NCBI GenBank assembly: GCA_003531115.1
Contig: DQHT01000095.1
Span: forward strand, 45,926-54,180
Origin: Bacteroidota bacterium
GTDB lineage: Bacteria > Bacteroidota > Bacteroidia > UBA8524
DNA length: 8,255 nucleotides
Direction: 5' to 3'
The notes beneath the pieces are model-generated. The model had not been told where the DNA came from, searched no databases, and worked only from the letters and a program-made list of their open reading frames with translations. The position numbers and the translations under genes were made by a program. Positions 1-6,991 of the stretch are shown one piece after another. The stretch's first letter is position 1; the number at the start of each line of letters is the position of its first letter.

Positions 1-5
1 TTTAA

Positions 6-27
6 TAGTTCACAAAACTATGAACTA
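6..27. repeat. short inverted repeat upstream of the barrel gene
   Basis: TAGTTCA (6-12) and TGAACTA (21-27) are perfect 7-base arms around an 8-base loop. An overlapping smaller dyad, ATAGTT/AACTAT (5-10 and 16-21), shares the site. It lies 63 bases before the barrel-gene ATG. It could be an operator or a hairpin belonging to a gene left of the window; no T run follows on the plus strand. Function is unknown. No convincing promoter for the barrel gene was found in 28-89. Confidence 0.35.
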
Positions 28-89
28 ATGAACATATAAACAAGTAATTTAAGATTACATCGGATATTTCGTACATTTCCCCTCTTATC

Positions 90-1181
90 ATGAGAAAATA
101 TAGCCTGTTTTTATTAATCCTTGGAGCACTGAATATTCAGGCCCAGGATAGTGCCAGCGCACCCCAAATACGCGTCTCCGGCTTTCTTGATGTGTTTTAT
201 TGTTACGACCTGAATCGTCCGAGTGGCCCATCCCGCCAGTCCTTTTTTTACAACCATAACCGGCATAATGAGTTCAATTTGAATTTGGGTATTATTAAGT
301 TGGACGTTGAACACGAAAAATACCGTGCTAACCTCGCCCTGCAAGCCGGGACTTATGTGACTGATAATTATACGCAGGTACCGGATATGTTGAAAAATGT
401 GTTTGAGGCCAATATGGGTTTAAGCCTGAATAAAAAGAACGATCTCTGGCTGGATGCGGGAATCTTGACATCCCATATAGGTTTTGAGTCGGCCATTACC
501 AGTGAAAACTGGACCCTTACCCGCTCGATCCTGGCAGAAAACTCCCCATATTATTTTTCGGGGGCCAAATTGAGCTATACCCCGAATGACAAATGACTGT
601 TTTCTGCTCTGGCACTTAATGGATGGCAACGTATTCAACGCTTAGAGGGAAATTCCATGCTCTCTTTTGGAAGCCAGATCACCTACACGAAAAAGGATAA
701 AATACAACTCAACTGGAGCACCTTTATCGGCACAGACTCGCCTGACAGTACCCGGAAAATGCGGTATTTCAATAATTTGTATGGCAAGTTTCAGCTCCAT
801 AAGAAGCTTAGATTTATTGTGGGTTTCGATTATGGAATCCAGCAGACTGGCAAAAACAGCTCGAATTACGCTTCCTGGCTTAGTCCTGTGATCATCATGC
901 ACTATTCATGGAAGGAGAATTGGGCATTGGCATTAAGAGGGGAATATTATGAAGATATTTCCGGGGTAATCATTGAGACCCCTGTTCCGGGTGGATTCCG
1001 TACAAGCAGCGTATCCCTGAATCTGGAATACTCTCCCGTGAATAATGTCATGTGCCGGATAGAAGGGCGCTATTTATACTCAATGGATGAGATTTTACCT
1101 GCCCAAGGTCTTCCGGTAAATACAAATCTTTTTTTTACTGCCTCTGTAAATATGAGCTTTGGGGCCTGGCTAATGAAATAG
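90..1181 (+). pseudogene. outer-membrane beta-barrel (porin-like) protein, interrupted by an in-frame TGA
   Basis: The frame opens with a signal peptide (basic MRK, hydrophobic core, cleavage near residues 18-19 at IQAQ|D). It continues as alternating polar/aromatic beta-strand sequence typical of the small Bacteroidota barrel family called beta-barrel porin-2/OmpL-like. Codon 169 (594-596) is TGA. Reading through it, the same frame runs on without a gap through 20 more codons (597-656) into the ATG at 657 and ends at the TAG at 1179-1181. The total is 363 residues if codon 169 is counted, a normal length for such barrels. The context PNDK-stop-LFSALALNGW suggests an original Trp, TGG to TGA. 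As written, the product is a 168-residue half barrel that is unlikely to fold. The ATG at 657 has a purine-rich stretch (gaggga) upstream but no signal peptide, so a separate second protein is unlikely. The gene converges on nosY. The substrate is unknown; passage of a copper or nitrogen compound is only a guess from the neighbourhood. The barrel class is fairly sure, the exact family less so. Confidence 0.75.
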
Positions 1182-1195
1182 ACTGCCCCGGTATC

Positions 1196-1963
1196 TTACA
1201 AATTCTTATGCTTAAACCTCGAAAGTGAGATCCGGTAAGGGATAAAAATCCATAAAAAGAGAATAAAAAAGGAGATCACAAGCCCTGCAGAGGTGCCGAA
1301 AAAGTTCTTGAAAATTGCCCCGGTATAGCCCATCATAGCCGAAACATCGAGTTGCAGGAGCATAAGGATACGGGCCATATCAATCGGACTAAAAGCCGCG
1401 AGTACGACCATGCCTTTTTCTATAGGGTAGTCGGAAAACTGGAAGGTTAAAAAGAGTACCAATCCATCAAAAAGTAAAGCAAAATAGAGCCAGAGCAATA
1501 TGGAAACGCCGATGCCTTTGGCTTTATCACGGCTCATGATGGCACTGAAAAAGGCGATGGCAATGAAAATAACGGTTATAAGCGTTCCCACAGCCAGCAT
1601 CATCACCGCTTTACCTATATCCGCAAAAAGGAAGATAGGAATACCGGCGCCGAGCAAAAAGGCCAGAACCAGACTAATCGTGAGACCAAAAAAGAGGCTG
1701 TTCCATATCTTTTTTCGCTTTATCGGGTGACTGGCCAGCAACTCGATAAACTCGCCGCTATTGTAAATATAGATGGTAGAAAAAAGGATAGATACCAATG
1801 GAACGGTGAGCAGGATAAGGTTTAACAGCGTGAGCACACCCTTTGTGGCATTGTCTTCCAAGCTAAAGGCACTCCATGAAAACAGGGCCAGCATGAGCGT
1901 ATAAACGATCACGACCTTGTTTTTGAGGATATCGATAATAACAAATTTGAGTATCCTGATCAT
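1196..1963 (-). CDS. nosY: NosY, ABC-2 type permease of the nitrous oxide reductase maturation system
   Basis: This is the integral membrane subunit of the NosDFY complex, which is needed to build the CuZ site of NosZ. The 255-residue protein has about six hydrophobic segments (near residues 7-33, 43-66, 90-113, 119-142, 152-173 and 226-243). Between the second and third lies a cytoplasmic coupling segment containing ASHPIKRKKIW (77-87). A further conserved-looking stretch, SPIDMARILMLLQLD at 192-206, is typical of NosY. The length matches the family. The start ATG overlaps the nosF stop (ATGA at 1960-1963), indicating translational coupling. It is the last gene of the cluster, and its stop lies 14 bases from the end of the convergent barrel gene; no convincing terminator is visible there. 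ABC-2 permeases are diverse, but the position directly after nosD and nosF makes the assignment firm. Confidence 0.93.
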   Translation of the reverse strand: MIRILKFVIIDILKNKVVIVYTLMLALFSWSAFSLEDNATKGVLTLLNLILLTVPLVSILFSTIYIYNSGEFIELLASHPIKRKKIWNSLFFGLTISLVLAFLLGAGIPIFLFADIGKAVMMLAVGTLITVIFIAIAFFSAIMSRDKAKGIGVSILLWLYFALLFDGLVLFLTFQFSDYPIEKGMVVLAAFSPIDMARILMLLQLDVSAMMGYTGAIFKNFFGTSAGLVISFFILFLWIFIPYRISLSRFKHKNL

Positions 1964-2670
1964 GCCTTGTCTTGTTTAAGTAATTGGATGATGGCTTTTG
2001 AAATTTTATCGGTGCCGGTTTCCTGTTTTAAAACCGCCACATCTTTATGAAAGAGCATTTCCCCTTCCTGCATAAAAATAACCTGGCTGATGAGGTCATC
2101 GAGCTCACTGAGTAAATGGGAGGTGATCAGAATGAGTTTCCCCTTTTTCTGCTCCTGTATGATCTTTTCTTTCAAAAATTCGGCGGAAAGGGGATCGAGT
2201 CCGGCTGTGGGCTCATCGAGGATCAGCACCTTGGGTTGAAACAAAAAGGCCAGCACGGCGCTCACCTTTTGGGTGGTACCTCCGCTAAGCGTTCCCATCC
2301 TTTTGTCGAGCAGTTTTTCGATCTCAAATTTTTCATAAAGGTCTTCATCGTAAGCCTCATGAGAGTTTCTGATCTGTTTGACCATGTTAATGATCTGTCC
2401 GATGGTCATATTCTCAGGATAACGCCCTATTTGTGGCATATAGCCGATATGTGTACGGTATTGGATGTCTTTATTGATTGACTTTCCGTCAAAGGTGATT
2501 TCCCCTGAATTCGGGAGTACCATACCCAAAACAGATTTTATGAGCGTGGTTTTTCCGCAGCCATTGGGGCCTATCAGTGCAATACATTCACCCTCCTTTA
2601 AACGAAGCCGGATATTTTTTAGAATATGTAGTTTTCCGAAATGTTTATTTACATCGCTAATTTCAATCAT
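1960..2670 (-). CDS. nosF: NosF, ATP-binding subunit of the NosDFY maturation transporter
   Basis: This cytoplasmic ABC ATPase powers NosDFY during CuZ assembly on NosZ. All nucleotide-binding motifs are visible in the 236-residue protein: Walker A GPNGCGKT at 34-41, Q-loop glutamine at about 80, signature LSGGT at 128-132, Walker B VLILDEP at 148-154 with the catalytic Glu at 153, D-loop just after (GLD, 157-159), and the switch His at 185. The signature LSGGTTQKV differs from the common LSGGQ by a Thr, a variant seen in NosF proteins. The length is ordinary for a single-domain ATPase. Start and stop overlap nosD and nosY by four bases each (ATGA), so the three genes are translated as a coupled set. 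Domain identity is certain; the name rests on the neighbours. Confidence 0.95.
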   Translation of the reverse strand: MIEISDVNKHFGKLHILKNIRLRLKEGECIALIGPNGCGKTTLIKSVLGMVLPNSGEITFDGKSINKDIQYRTHIGYMPQIGRYPENMTIGQIINMVKQIRNSHEAYDEDLYEKFEIEKLLDKRMGTLSGGTTQKVSAVLAFLFQPKVLILDEPTAGLDPLSAEFLKEKIIQEQKKGKLILITSHLLSELDDLISQVIFMQEGEMLFHKDVAVLKQETGTDKISKAIIQLLKQDKA

Positions 2671-3902
2671 AGGGCAAAGGGTCGCATGCGGGGTTTGTTG
2701 TCTACAAAATTTTCGGGAGTGAGGCTGGGCAGCATCTTCTCCGACCGGTCGAGCAAGGTTACCATAAAACTTCTGAAAAGCAGCATGGCAGGCGGGTTTC
2801 CTTCCACGATCACCGAATAGAGGCTCAATGGATGGAAGGGAACATCCCCGATACCATTCCGGTCAAGGTCATACCCCTCGTATTTATCCCAATAGTTTCC
2901 GTCAAAATTATTCAGGGTTAGGGTTCCATTGGTGCTTATATCGAAGGTATTGGCCATAAAATTATTTTGATTGATGGAATTATCCATACAATTCGCCTGA
3001 ATTTTCATGCCCCAGCCATTGGCCTGAAACAGGTTTTTTTCAACGGTAATGCGGTTGGTTCCATCCATAAAAATGGCTGAAGTATTTTTTACAAAACGGT
3101 TACCTACGAGCGTACAATCGGAAATTTCCTTGAGAAGCAATCCATAGGCAGCATCTCCCCAGTTGTCTTCGAAGGTATTGTTCATCATAACGAGATCATG
3201 GGTAAACATAACCGCCACACCGGCACCATTGTTTCTGAAGTAATTGGAGATATAGGAATCATTATGCGAAAACATAAAATGCAAACCGTAACGAAGATTA
3301 TTCGTCGAAATATTTCGCCAGATCACTGAGTTGGTCACAAACTCAAGGTAAATGCCATCGCGGTTCCCACGCACTTTGTTACCTATGATAAGCAGGCTGT
3401 CGCTTTTCCAGGCATGGATACCGTTACCGATCTCCTGTTCAGCCGTACTATGGGCGATGATGGTATTGTTTTTAATGAAGCAATTGCGTGAAAATTCCAC
3501 GTAGATCCCAAAAAAATTATCGAGGAGCTGGTTGTTGATGATAGTTACATGCTTGCATTCACGGATTTTAATTCCTCCCGGATCTTCGAGGGTAGCATAG
3601 CTCGAATGCTGGATCTTTAGTCCGCTTACACTTACATAATCGGCTTTGATGGTCAGTACTTCTGATTTATGATCGCCATCAATAACCGGCAAATCGATAC
3701 CGATAAGCGAAACGGACTTATTTATTACAATATTCCCTTCTTTGTACAGTCCGGGATGAATAAACAGAGTGTCGCCATTTTGTGCTGATAAGAGGGCGGA
3801 TTTTATGGTAGGGAAGGGTTTAGTTTCACCAACATGAAGCGATCTGGCAGAACTTTCAAAAAAATTACACAACAATAAGAGGACTAAAAAAGCTTCCTTC
3901 AT
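2667..3902 (-). CDS. nosD: NosD, periplasmic right-handed beta-helix maturation factor
   Basis: NosD is the periplasmic partner of NosFY. It takes part in handing metal to apo-NosZ during CuZ assembly. The 411-residue protein begins with a Sec signal peptide (hydrophobic core about residues 3-13). It continues as the CASH-type beta-helix, with repeated turns of about 22-24 residues rich in N-x-I/F-x-x-N patterns (for example IINNQLLDN, FIKNNTIIA, LVGNRFVKN, SINQNNFMAN) from about residue 60 to 330. The end carries features usual for NosD: the GNYWDKYEGYDLDRNGIGD block near 335-354, then NPPAMLLFRSFMVTLLD near 374-390, a helical tail that contacts the transporter. Its ATG follows the NosL-fusion stop by two bases and its stop overlaps nosF. 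No lesion is seen. Confidence 0.95.
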   Translation of the reverse strand: MKEAFLVLLLLCNFFESSARSLHVGETKPFPTIKSALLSAQNGDTLFIHPGLYKEGNIVINKSVSLIGIDLPVIDGDHKSEVLTIKADYVSVSGLKIQHSSYATLEDPGGIKIRECKHVTIINNQLLDNFFGIYVEFSRNCFIKNNTIIAHSTAEQEIGNGIHAWKSDSLLIIGNKVRGNRDGIYLEFVTNSVIWRNISTNNLRYGLHFMFSHNDSYISNYFRNNGAGVAVMFTHDLVMMNNTFEDNWGDAAYGLLLKEISDCTLVGNRFVKNTSAIFMDGTNRITVEKNLFQANGWGMKIQANCMDNSINQNNFMANTFDISTNGTLTLNNFDGNYWDKYEGYDLDRNGIGDVPFHPLSLYSVIVEGNPPAMLLFRSFMVTLLDRSEKMLPSLTPENFVDNKPRMRPFAL

Positions 3903-3904
3903 AG

Positions 3905-4924
3905 TTATTTTTCGAGCTGTTCGGCCCAGGTCGTGACGGGCACAGCGTGTTTATCAGCATAGATTTGAGCTGCTTTTTTAGATTTGAAAGCGGCAGTATT
4001 TCCACCCATTGGACTTTTAAGTTCGGCATGGGTTACGAAAAAAGCGCCATTGGCTTCCATCAGCTCATTATTCGCTTCAAAATTATGGATATAGATCCCG
4101 TTAAAGATGGTTTTATTGTTTTCTTTTTGATAGTTCTTCATACAAAAGAGGTCGTCGAACTTGTAGACCCTGCCTTTGGTAGTGATCAGTTCAGCACCAA
4201 ATTTGCCATCTGATATTTTCATTTCGCAAAAGGAACATTTGTCTTTATGCAACACGATAGGCTCTGGTCCGGATGGAGCGCAGGAGCTAAGGCCGATAAA
4301 CAGGCCCATAAGTAATACTGCACTAAGCGATGATCTTTTTTTGAAAAGTTTGGCGATGATCTTTTTTTCAAGGAGTAAGGCGAATAAGCAGAAAATACCT
4401 GCTGCTACAAACAGCCATCCACCCATATCGGGAATGGAGTAAGCACCAAAATTCAGCAGCACCTTATAGCCAATTAAAGGGGGCTGGTACGACATGCCGG
4501 GAACGATAATAGCGGCGTGGGGATCGAGATTATGACCATAATTGTATTCCCAGCGCCAAAAATCGGCCATGGCTACGATGCCAAAAACCACAAATGCCCA
4601 GAAGGCAAAATAGAGCAGTTTTTTTCTTCCAACGATACCGGCTACAAGCATCAACAAGGCGTAAGCACCGATGATATAAGGCAGGATGGTAAATTCAAGA
4701 AAGTTTTCGGCATGCAGGGTTTGCATTCCGATATAGTGGTTAAGACCGTTGATTATTTCTACGTCTCCGGCAATATCATTGGCATAGATCAGCATTATTA
4801 ATCCTTCGGGGTATTGAGGTGCGTCCAGCTCGATGCGCCAGATCGGAACGAAGATCGAAATAAGGAGGGCAATGGAGGCGACAAAAAGCAATATTCGGGA
4901 AGCAGGCGAAATCTGGTTATGCAT
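3905..4924 (-). CDS. nosL: fusion protein: N-terminal five-helix membrane domain plus C-terminal NosL copper-chaperone domain
   Basis: The C-terminal part (about 215-339) is a NosL domain, a Cu(I)-binding protein that supplies copper for CuZ assembly. It shows the CSFCEM motif (C230, C233, M235), the KFDDLFCM block (255-262) and a closing segment like other NosL proteins. Ordinary NosL is a lipoprotein of roughly 150-190 residues; this protein has 339. The extra N-terminal part has hydrophobic segments near 10-28, 77-97, 102-121 and 168-186. A fifth, at 200-214, runs directly into a lipobox-like LSSC (C215). Positive charges after segments 2 and 4 (GRKK at 99-102; EKK and KKR at 186-197) put those loops in the cytoplasm. 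Loops 29-76 and 122-165 and the NosL domain then lie in the periplasm. The loops contain His and Met residues (H63, M67, H71, H131, H136, M144) that could touch copper; this is inference. The gene lies directly after a terminator-like hairpin and two bases before nosD. The frame is continuous, so no frameshift is needed for the fusion. The N-terminal domain is not recognised. Confidence 0.88.
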   Translation of the reverse strand: MHNQISPASRILLFVASIALLISIFVPIWRIELDAPQYPEGLIMLIYANDIAGDVEIINGLNHYIGMQTLHAENFLEFTILPYIIGAYALLMLVAGIVGRKKLLYFAFWAFVVFGIVAMADFWRWEYNYGHNLDPHAAIIVPGMSYQPPLIGYKVLLNFGAYSIPDMGGWLFVAAGIFCLFALLLEKKIIAKLFKKRSSLSAVLLMGLFIGLSSCAPSGPEPIVLHKDKCSFCEMKISDGKFGAELITTKGRVYKFDDLFCMKNYQKENNKTIFNGIYIHNFEANNELMEANGAFFVTHAELKSPMGGNTAAFKSKKAAQIYADKHAVPVTTWAEQLEK

Positions 4925-4939
4925 AATTTATGGATTTTT

Positions 4940-4980
4940 AAAAAAAAGGAAGCAGAGAGGGAATGGTCTCCCTGCTTCCT
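4940..4980 (-). terminator. Rho-independent terminator-like hairpin between nosZ and the NosL fusion gene
   Basis: Read on the minus strand, positions 4980-4947 form a hairpin. Its arms AGGAAGCAG (transcript 5' arm) and CTGCTTCCT pair over nine bases. After one A-C mismatch, four more pairs (one of them G-U) close a six-base loop. The stem is followed at once by eight T residues (complement of the A run 4940-4947). This is the classic intrinsic terminator layout for transcription leaving nosZ, and it works in one direction only, since no T run follows on the plus strand. The next start codon lies only 16 bases past the T run. No TAnnTTTG-type promoter is visible between the hairpin and that gene, so nosL-D-F-Y probably depend on partial readthrough. 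Confidence 0.8.
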
Positions 4981-4997
4981 GAATGGTGTTGAACGGC

Positions 4998-6971
4998 TTA
5001 TTTTGCCGGTACCGGATTCCCTAAACTAAATGTAAGGGGAACATTGCTTCCGGCAGGAGATACCCGAACATACCCTGACATTTCCTGGTGAAGGGCACTA
5101 CAAAAATCGGTGCAATACATCGGATACATGCCTGATTTCAAAGGCACCCATTTAAGCGTACAGGTTTCGCCCGGCATAATCAAAAGTTCGCCATTGTCGG
5201 CTCCTTTTATTGCAAATCCGTGGGGCACATCCCAGTCTTGCTCCTGATTGGTTACGTGGAAGTATACTTCATCTCCTACACGAACACCTTCAATATTATC
5301 GGGAGAAAAGTGGGAACGTACCGAAGTCATGTAAACATGAATTTTATTCCCTTCCCGAACAACTTTCGATTCTGCTTCACCCCTTGTTACATAAGGGTGT
5401 TTATTGTGGTTGATATCGTATATTTTCAGCTGTCCGTTGTTTCGGATAAGATCAGCAGGGATCGCTTGTGCATAGTGAGGCTCACCAATGGTTGGGAAAT
5501 CGAGGATCAGTTGCATCTTTTCACCACTGATATCGTAAAGTTGCGCACTTTGTGAAAGTTCCGGTCCTGTTGGCAAGTACCTGTCTTTGGTGATCTTGTT
5601 GTAGGCGATCATGTATCTTCCATAAGGTTTGGCTGTATTTCCGCCCGGTACACAAAGGTGACCAACTGAATAATAAGTAGGTACACGGTCAATAACCTCA
5701 AGGCTTTTTACATTCCATTTTACAACTTCTGAAGATACGAACATGGAAGTATAGGCATTTCCCTTATCATCAAATTCGGTATGAAGTGGTCCTAAACCTG
5801 GTTTTTTTACTTCGCCGTACAGAACATCTTCATATTTTAATACAGGAATTCCCTCGTAGTCTCCGTCATAATTTTTAGCAGCAATGGCAGCCTGCAATTT
5901 ATCAAAGCTGAACACAGGGATAAGTGCAGCCAGTTTTCCGCTGCCCACGATGTATTCACCAGTTGGGTCAACATCGCAACCATGAGGAGATTTCGGACAA
6001 GGAATAAAATAGACGATGTCTTTCAATTCGGTCACATCCAGAACCAATACTTCTTTTTTCATTACAGAAGTGGCGGTATGGGTAGCCTCATCGTAGGTGT
6101 TGTGAGCATAGTTTACGGGAACTTTTTTGCCTTTGCCTGCTTTGATATATTCTTCAGCTTTTTTCCAGTTCACTGCCATGATAAAGTCTTTATCACGTTG
6201 GGAAGCATTTACCTCCAAAAGGGTATTGGCCTGTTCGGTATTGTAGCAGCTAAAGAAGAACCATCCGTTTGATTTGCCCTTTCCGGCCCGAGCCAGATCG
6301 AAGTTTACACCGGGAGTTCTTAACTGAAAGGCAATTTCCATGGCACCGGTTTCAGGAGCGATACTCACAAAACTGATATGGCCTTTGAAATTTTGTTTGT
6401 AGGAATTGATAGGTACATCTCCGTTTTCATTGTCGGCGGGAACACTGAATCGTGTGCCTGCAACAATATATTCTGAATTTTCTGTTCCGAACGGAGAGCT
6501 ATGGTTACCGGCACTATTTGGTAACTCAATAATTTCAGCGGTACGAAAGGTTTTCAGGTCGATCCTGGCCAAACGTGGTGTATTGTTGGCGTTTGCAAAA
6601 ATCCATTTCCCGTTGTAAGCACCGGCTGTTTGTGACATTTCCGTGTGGTGCAGGTCATCCCAGGGAATAAATCCGTGCGACGTGTTTAACATCGGTTTGG
6701 TTTCTTCACTGTAACCCCATCCTTTTTCAGGATCAACAGAGAATACAGGAACGACCTTTAAAAGACGTCCGCTTGGTAGTCCATAAACACTCAACTGGCC
6801 ACTGAATCCACCCGAGACAAAATTATAAAATTCGTCATACTCACCGGGAGCTACATAGGCCTTTTGTGCGGCATCTCCTCCTACAGCGTTGCTCACGCTT
6901 TTAGGCTTACAGGAAATCAGCAGGGTTACCGCCAATGCGGTCATTCCCAAACTTACAAGTTTACTTTTCAT
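4998..6971 (-). CDS. nosZ: NosZ, nitrous oxide reductase, clade II (Sec-type, predicted lipoprotein)
   Basis: NosZ catalyses the two-electron reduction of N2O to N2 in the periplasm, the last step of denitrification. The 657-residue protein has a beta-propeller (about 45-535) carrying the CuZ site and a C-terminal cupredoxin domain (about 540-640) carrying CuA. Seven CuZ histidines can be placed by motif: H108 and H109 (DDLHHT), H157 (GNHSSP), H330 (SPHG), H397 (PLHTEF), H438 (GHLC) and H499 (EPHY). The CuA ligands are also present: H584 (DVPHGF), and C620, C624, H628 and M631 in CTDFCSALHQEM. The enzyme therefore looks catalytically complete. The N-terminus lacks a twin-arginine motif and is a Sec signal ending in LISC (18-21), a lipobox. 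This fits clade II enzymes and suggests lipid anchoring at C21. The gene starts 20 bases after the cytochrome c stop, so both are one transcript from the promoter near 7504-7530; a terminator-like hairpin follows it. Confidence 0.98.
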   Translation of the reverse strand: MKSKLVSLGMTALAVTLLISCKPKSVSNAVGGDAAQKAYVAPGEYDEFYNFVSGGFSGQLSVYGLPSGRLLKVVPVFSVDPEKGWGYSEETKPMLNTSHGFIPWDDLHHTEMSQTAGAYNGKWIFANANNTPRLARIDLKTFRTAEIIELPNSAGNHSSPFGTENSEYIVAGTRFSVPADNENGDVPINSYKQNFKGHISFVSIAPETGAMEIAFQLRTPGVNFDLARAGKGKSNGWFFFSCYNTEQANTLLEVNASQRDKDFIMAVNWKKAEEYIKAGKGKKVPVNYAHNTYDEATHTATSVMKKEVLVLDVTELKDIVYFIPCPKSPHGCDVDPTGEYIVGSGKLAALIPVFSFDKLQAAIAAKNYDGDYEGIPVLKYEDVLYGEVKKPGLGPLHTEFDDKGNAYTSMFVSSEVVKWNVKSLEVIDRVPTYYSVGHLCVPGGNTAKPYGRYMIAYNKITKDRYLPTGPELSQSAQLYDISGEKMQLILDFPTIGEPHYAQAIPADLIRNNGQLKIYDINHNKHPYVTRGEAESKVVREGNKIHVYMTSVRSHFSPDNIEGVRVGDEVYFHVTNQEQDWDVPHGFAIKGADNGELLIMPGETCTLKWVPLKSGMYPMYCTDFCSALHQEMSGYVRVSPAGSNVPLTFSLGNPVPAK

Positions 6972-6991
6972 AAAGTATTTTGGTTAAAAAT

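Noticed and set aside
72..79. TACATTTC as a -7 promoter element for the barrel gene
   Set aside because: The final G of TAnnTTTG is a C, no TTG lies at a suitable distance upstream, and a start from it would leave only a few bases before the ATG.
594..596. TGA as a selenocysteine codon or genome-wide Trp codon
   Set aside because: No hairpin suited to selenocysteine insertion was evident just after it, porin-like barrels are not known selenoproteins, and the other genes here use TGG for Trp with no internal TGA.
657..1181. Second half of the barrel as an independent gene starting at ATG 657
   Set aside because: It is in the same frame as the upstream half, lacks a signal peptide, and starts mid-barrel. 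One gene with a nonsense codon is the simpler reading, although a purine-rich stretch precedes the ATG.
1161..1189. GGGGC ... GCCCC pair as a terminator at the convergent junction
   Set aside because: The stem has only five pairs with a loop of about 19 bases, lies mostly inside the barrel coding sequence, and is not followed by a T run on either strand.
2116..2481. 121-codon plus-strand open frame
   Set aside because: It lies fully inside nosF on the opposite strand, has no recognisable domain, and nosF has every ABC motif intact. It is a shadow of the nosF codons.
5220..5555. 111-codon plus-strand open frame within nosZ
   Set aside because: It is antisense to the NosZ C-terminal region, whose CuA ligands are all in place. 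The translated sequence has no protein-family character.
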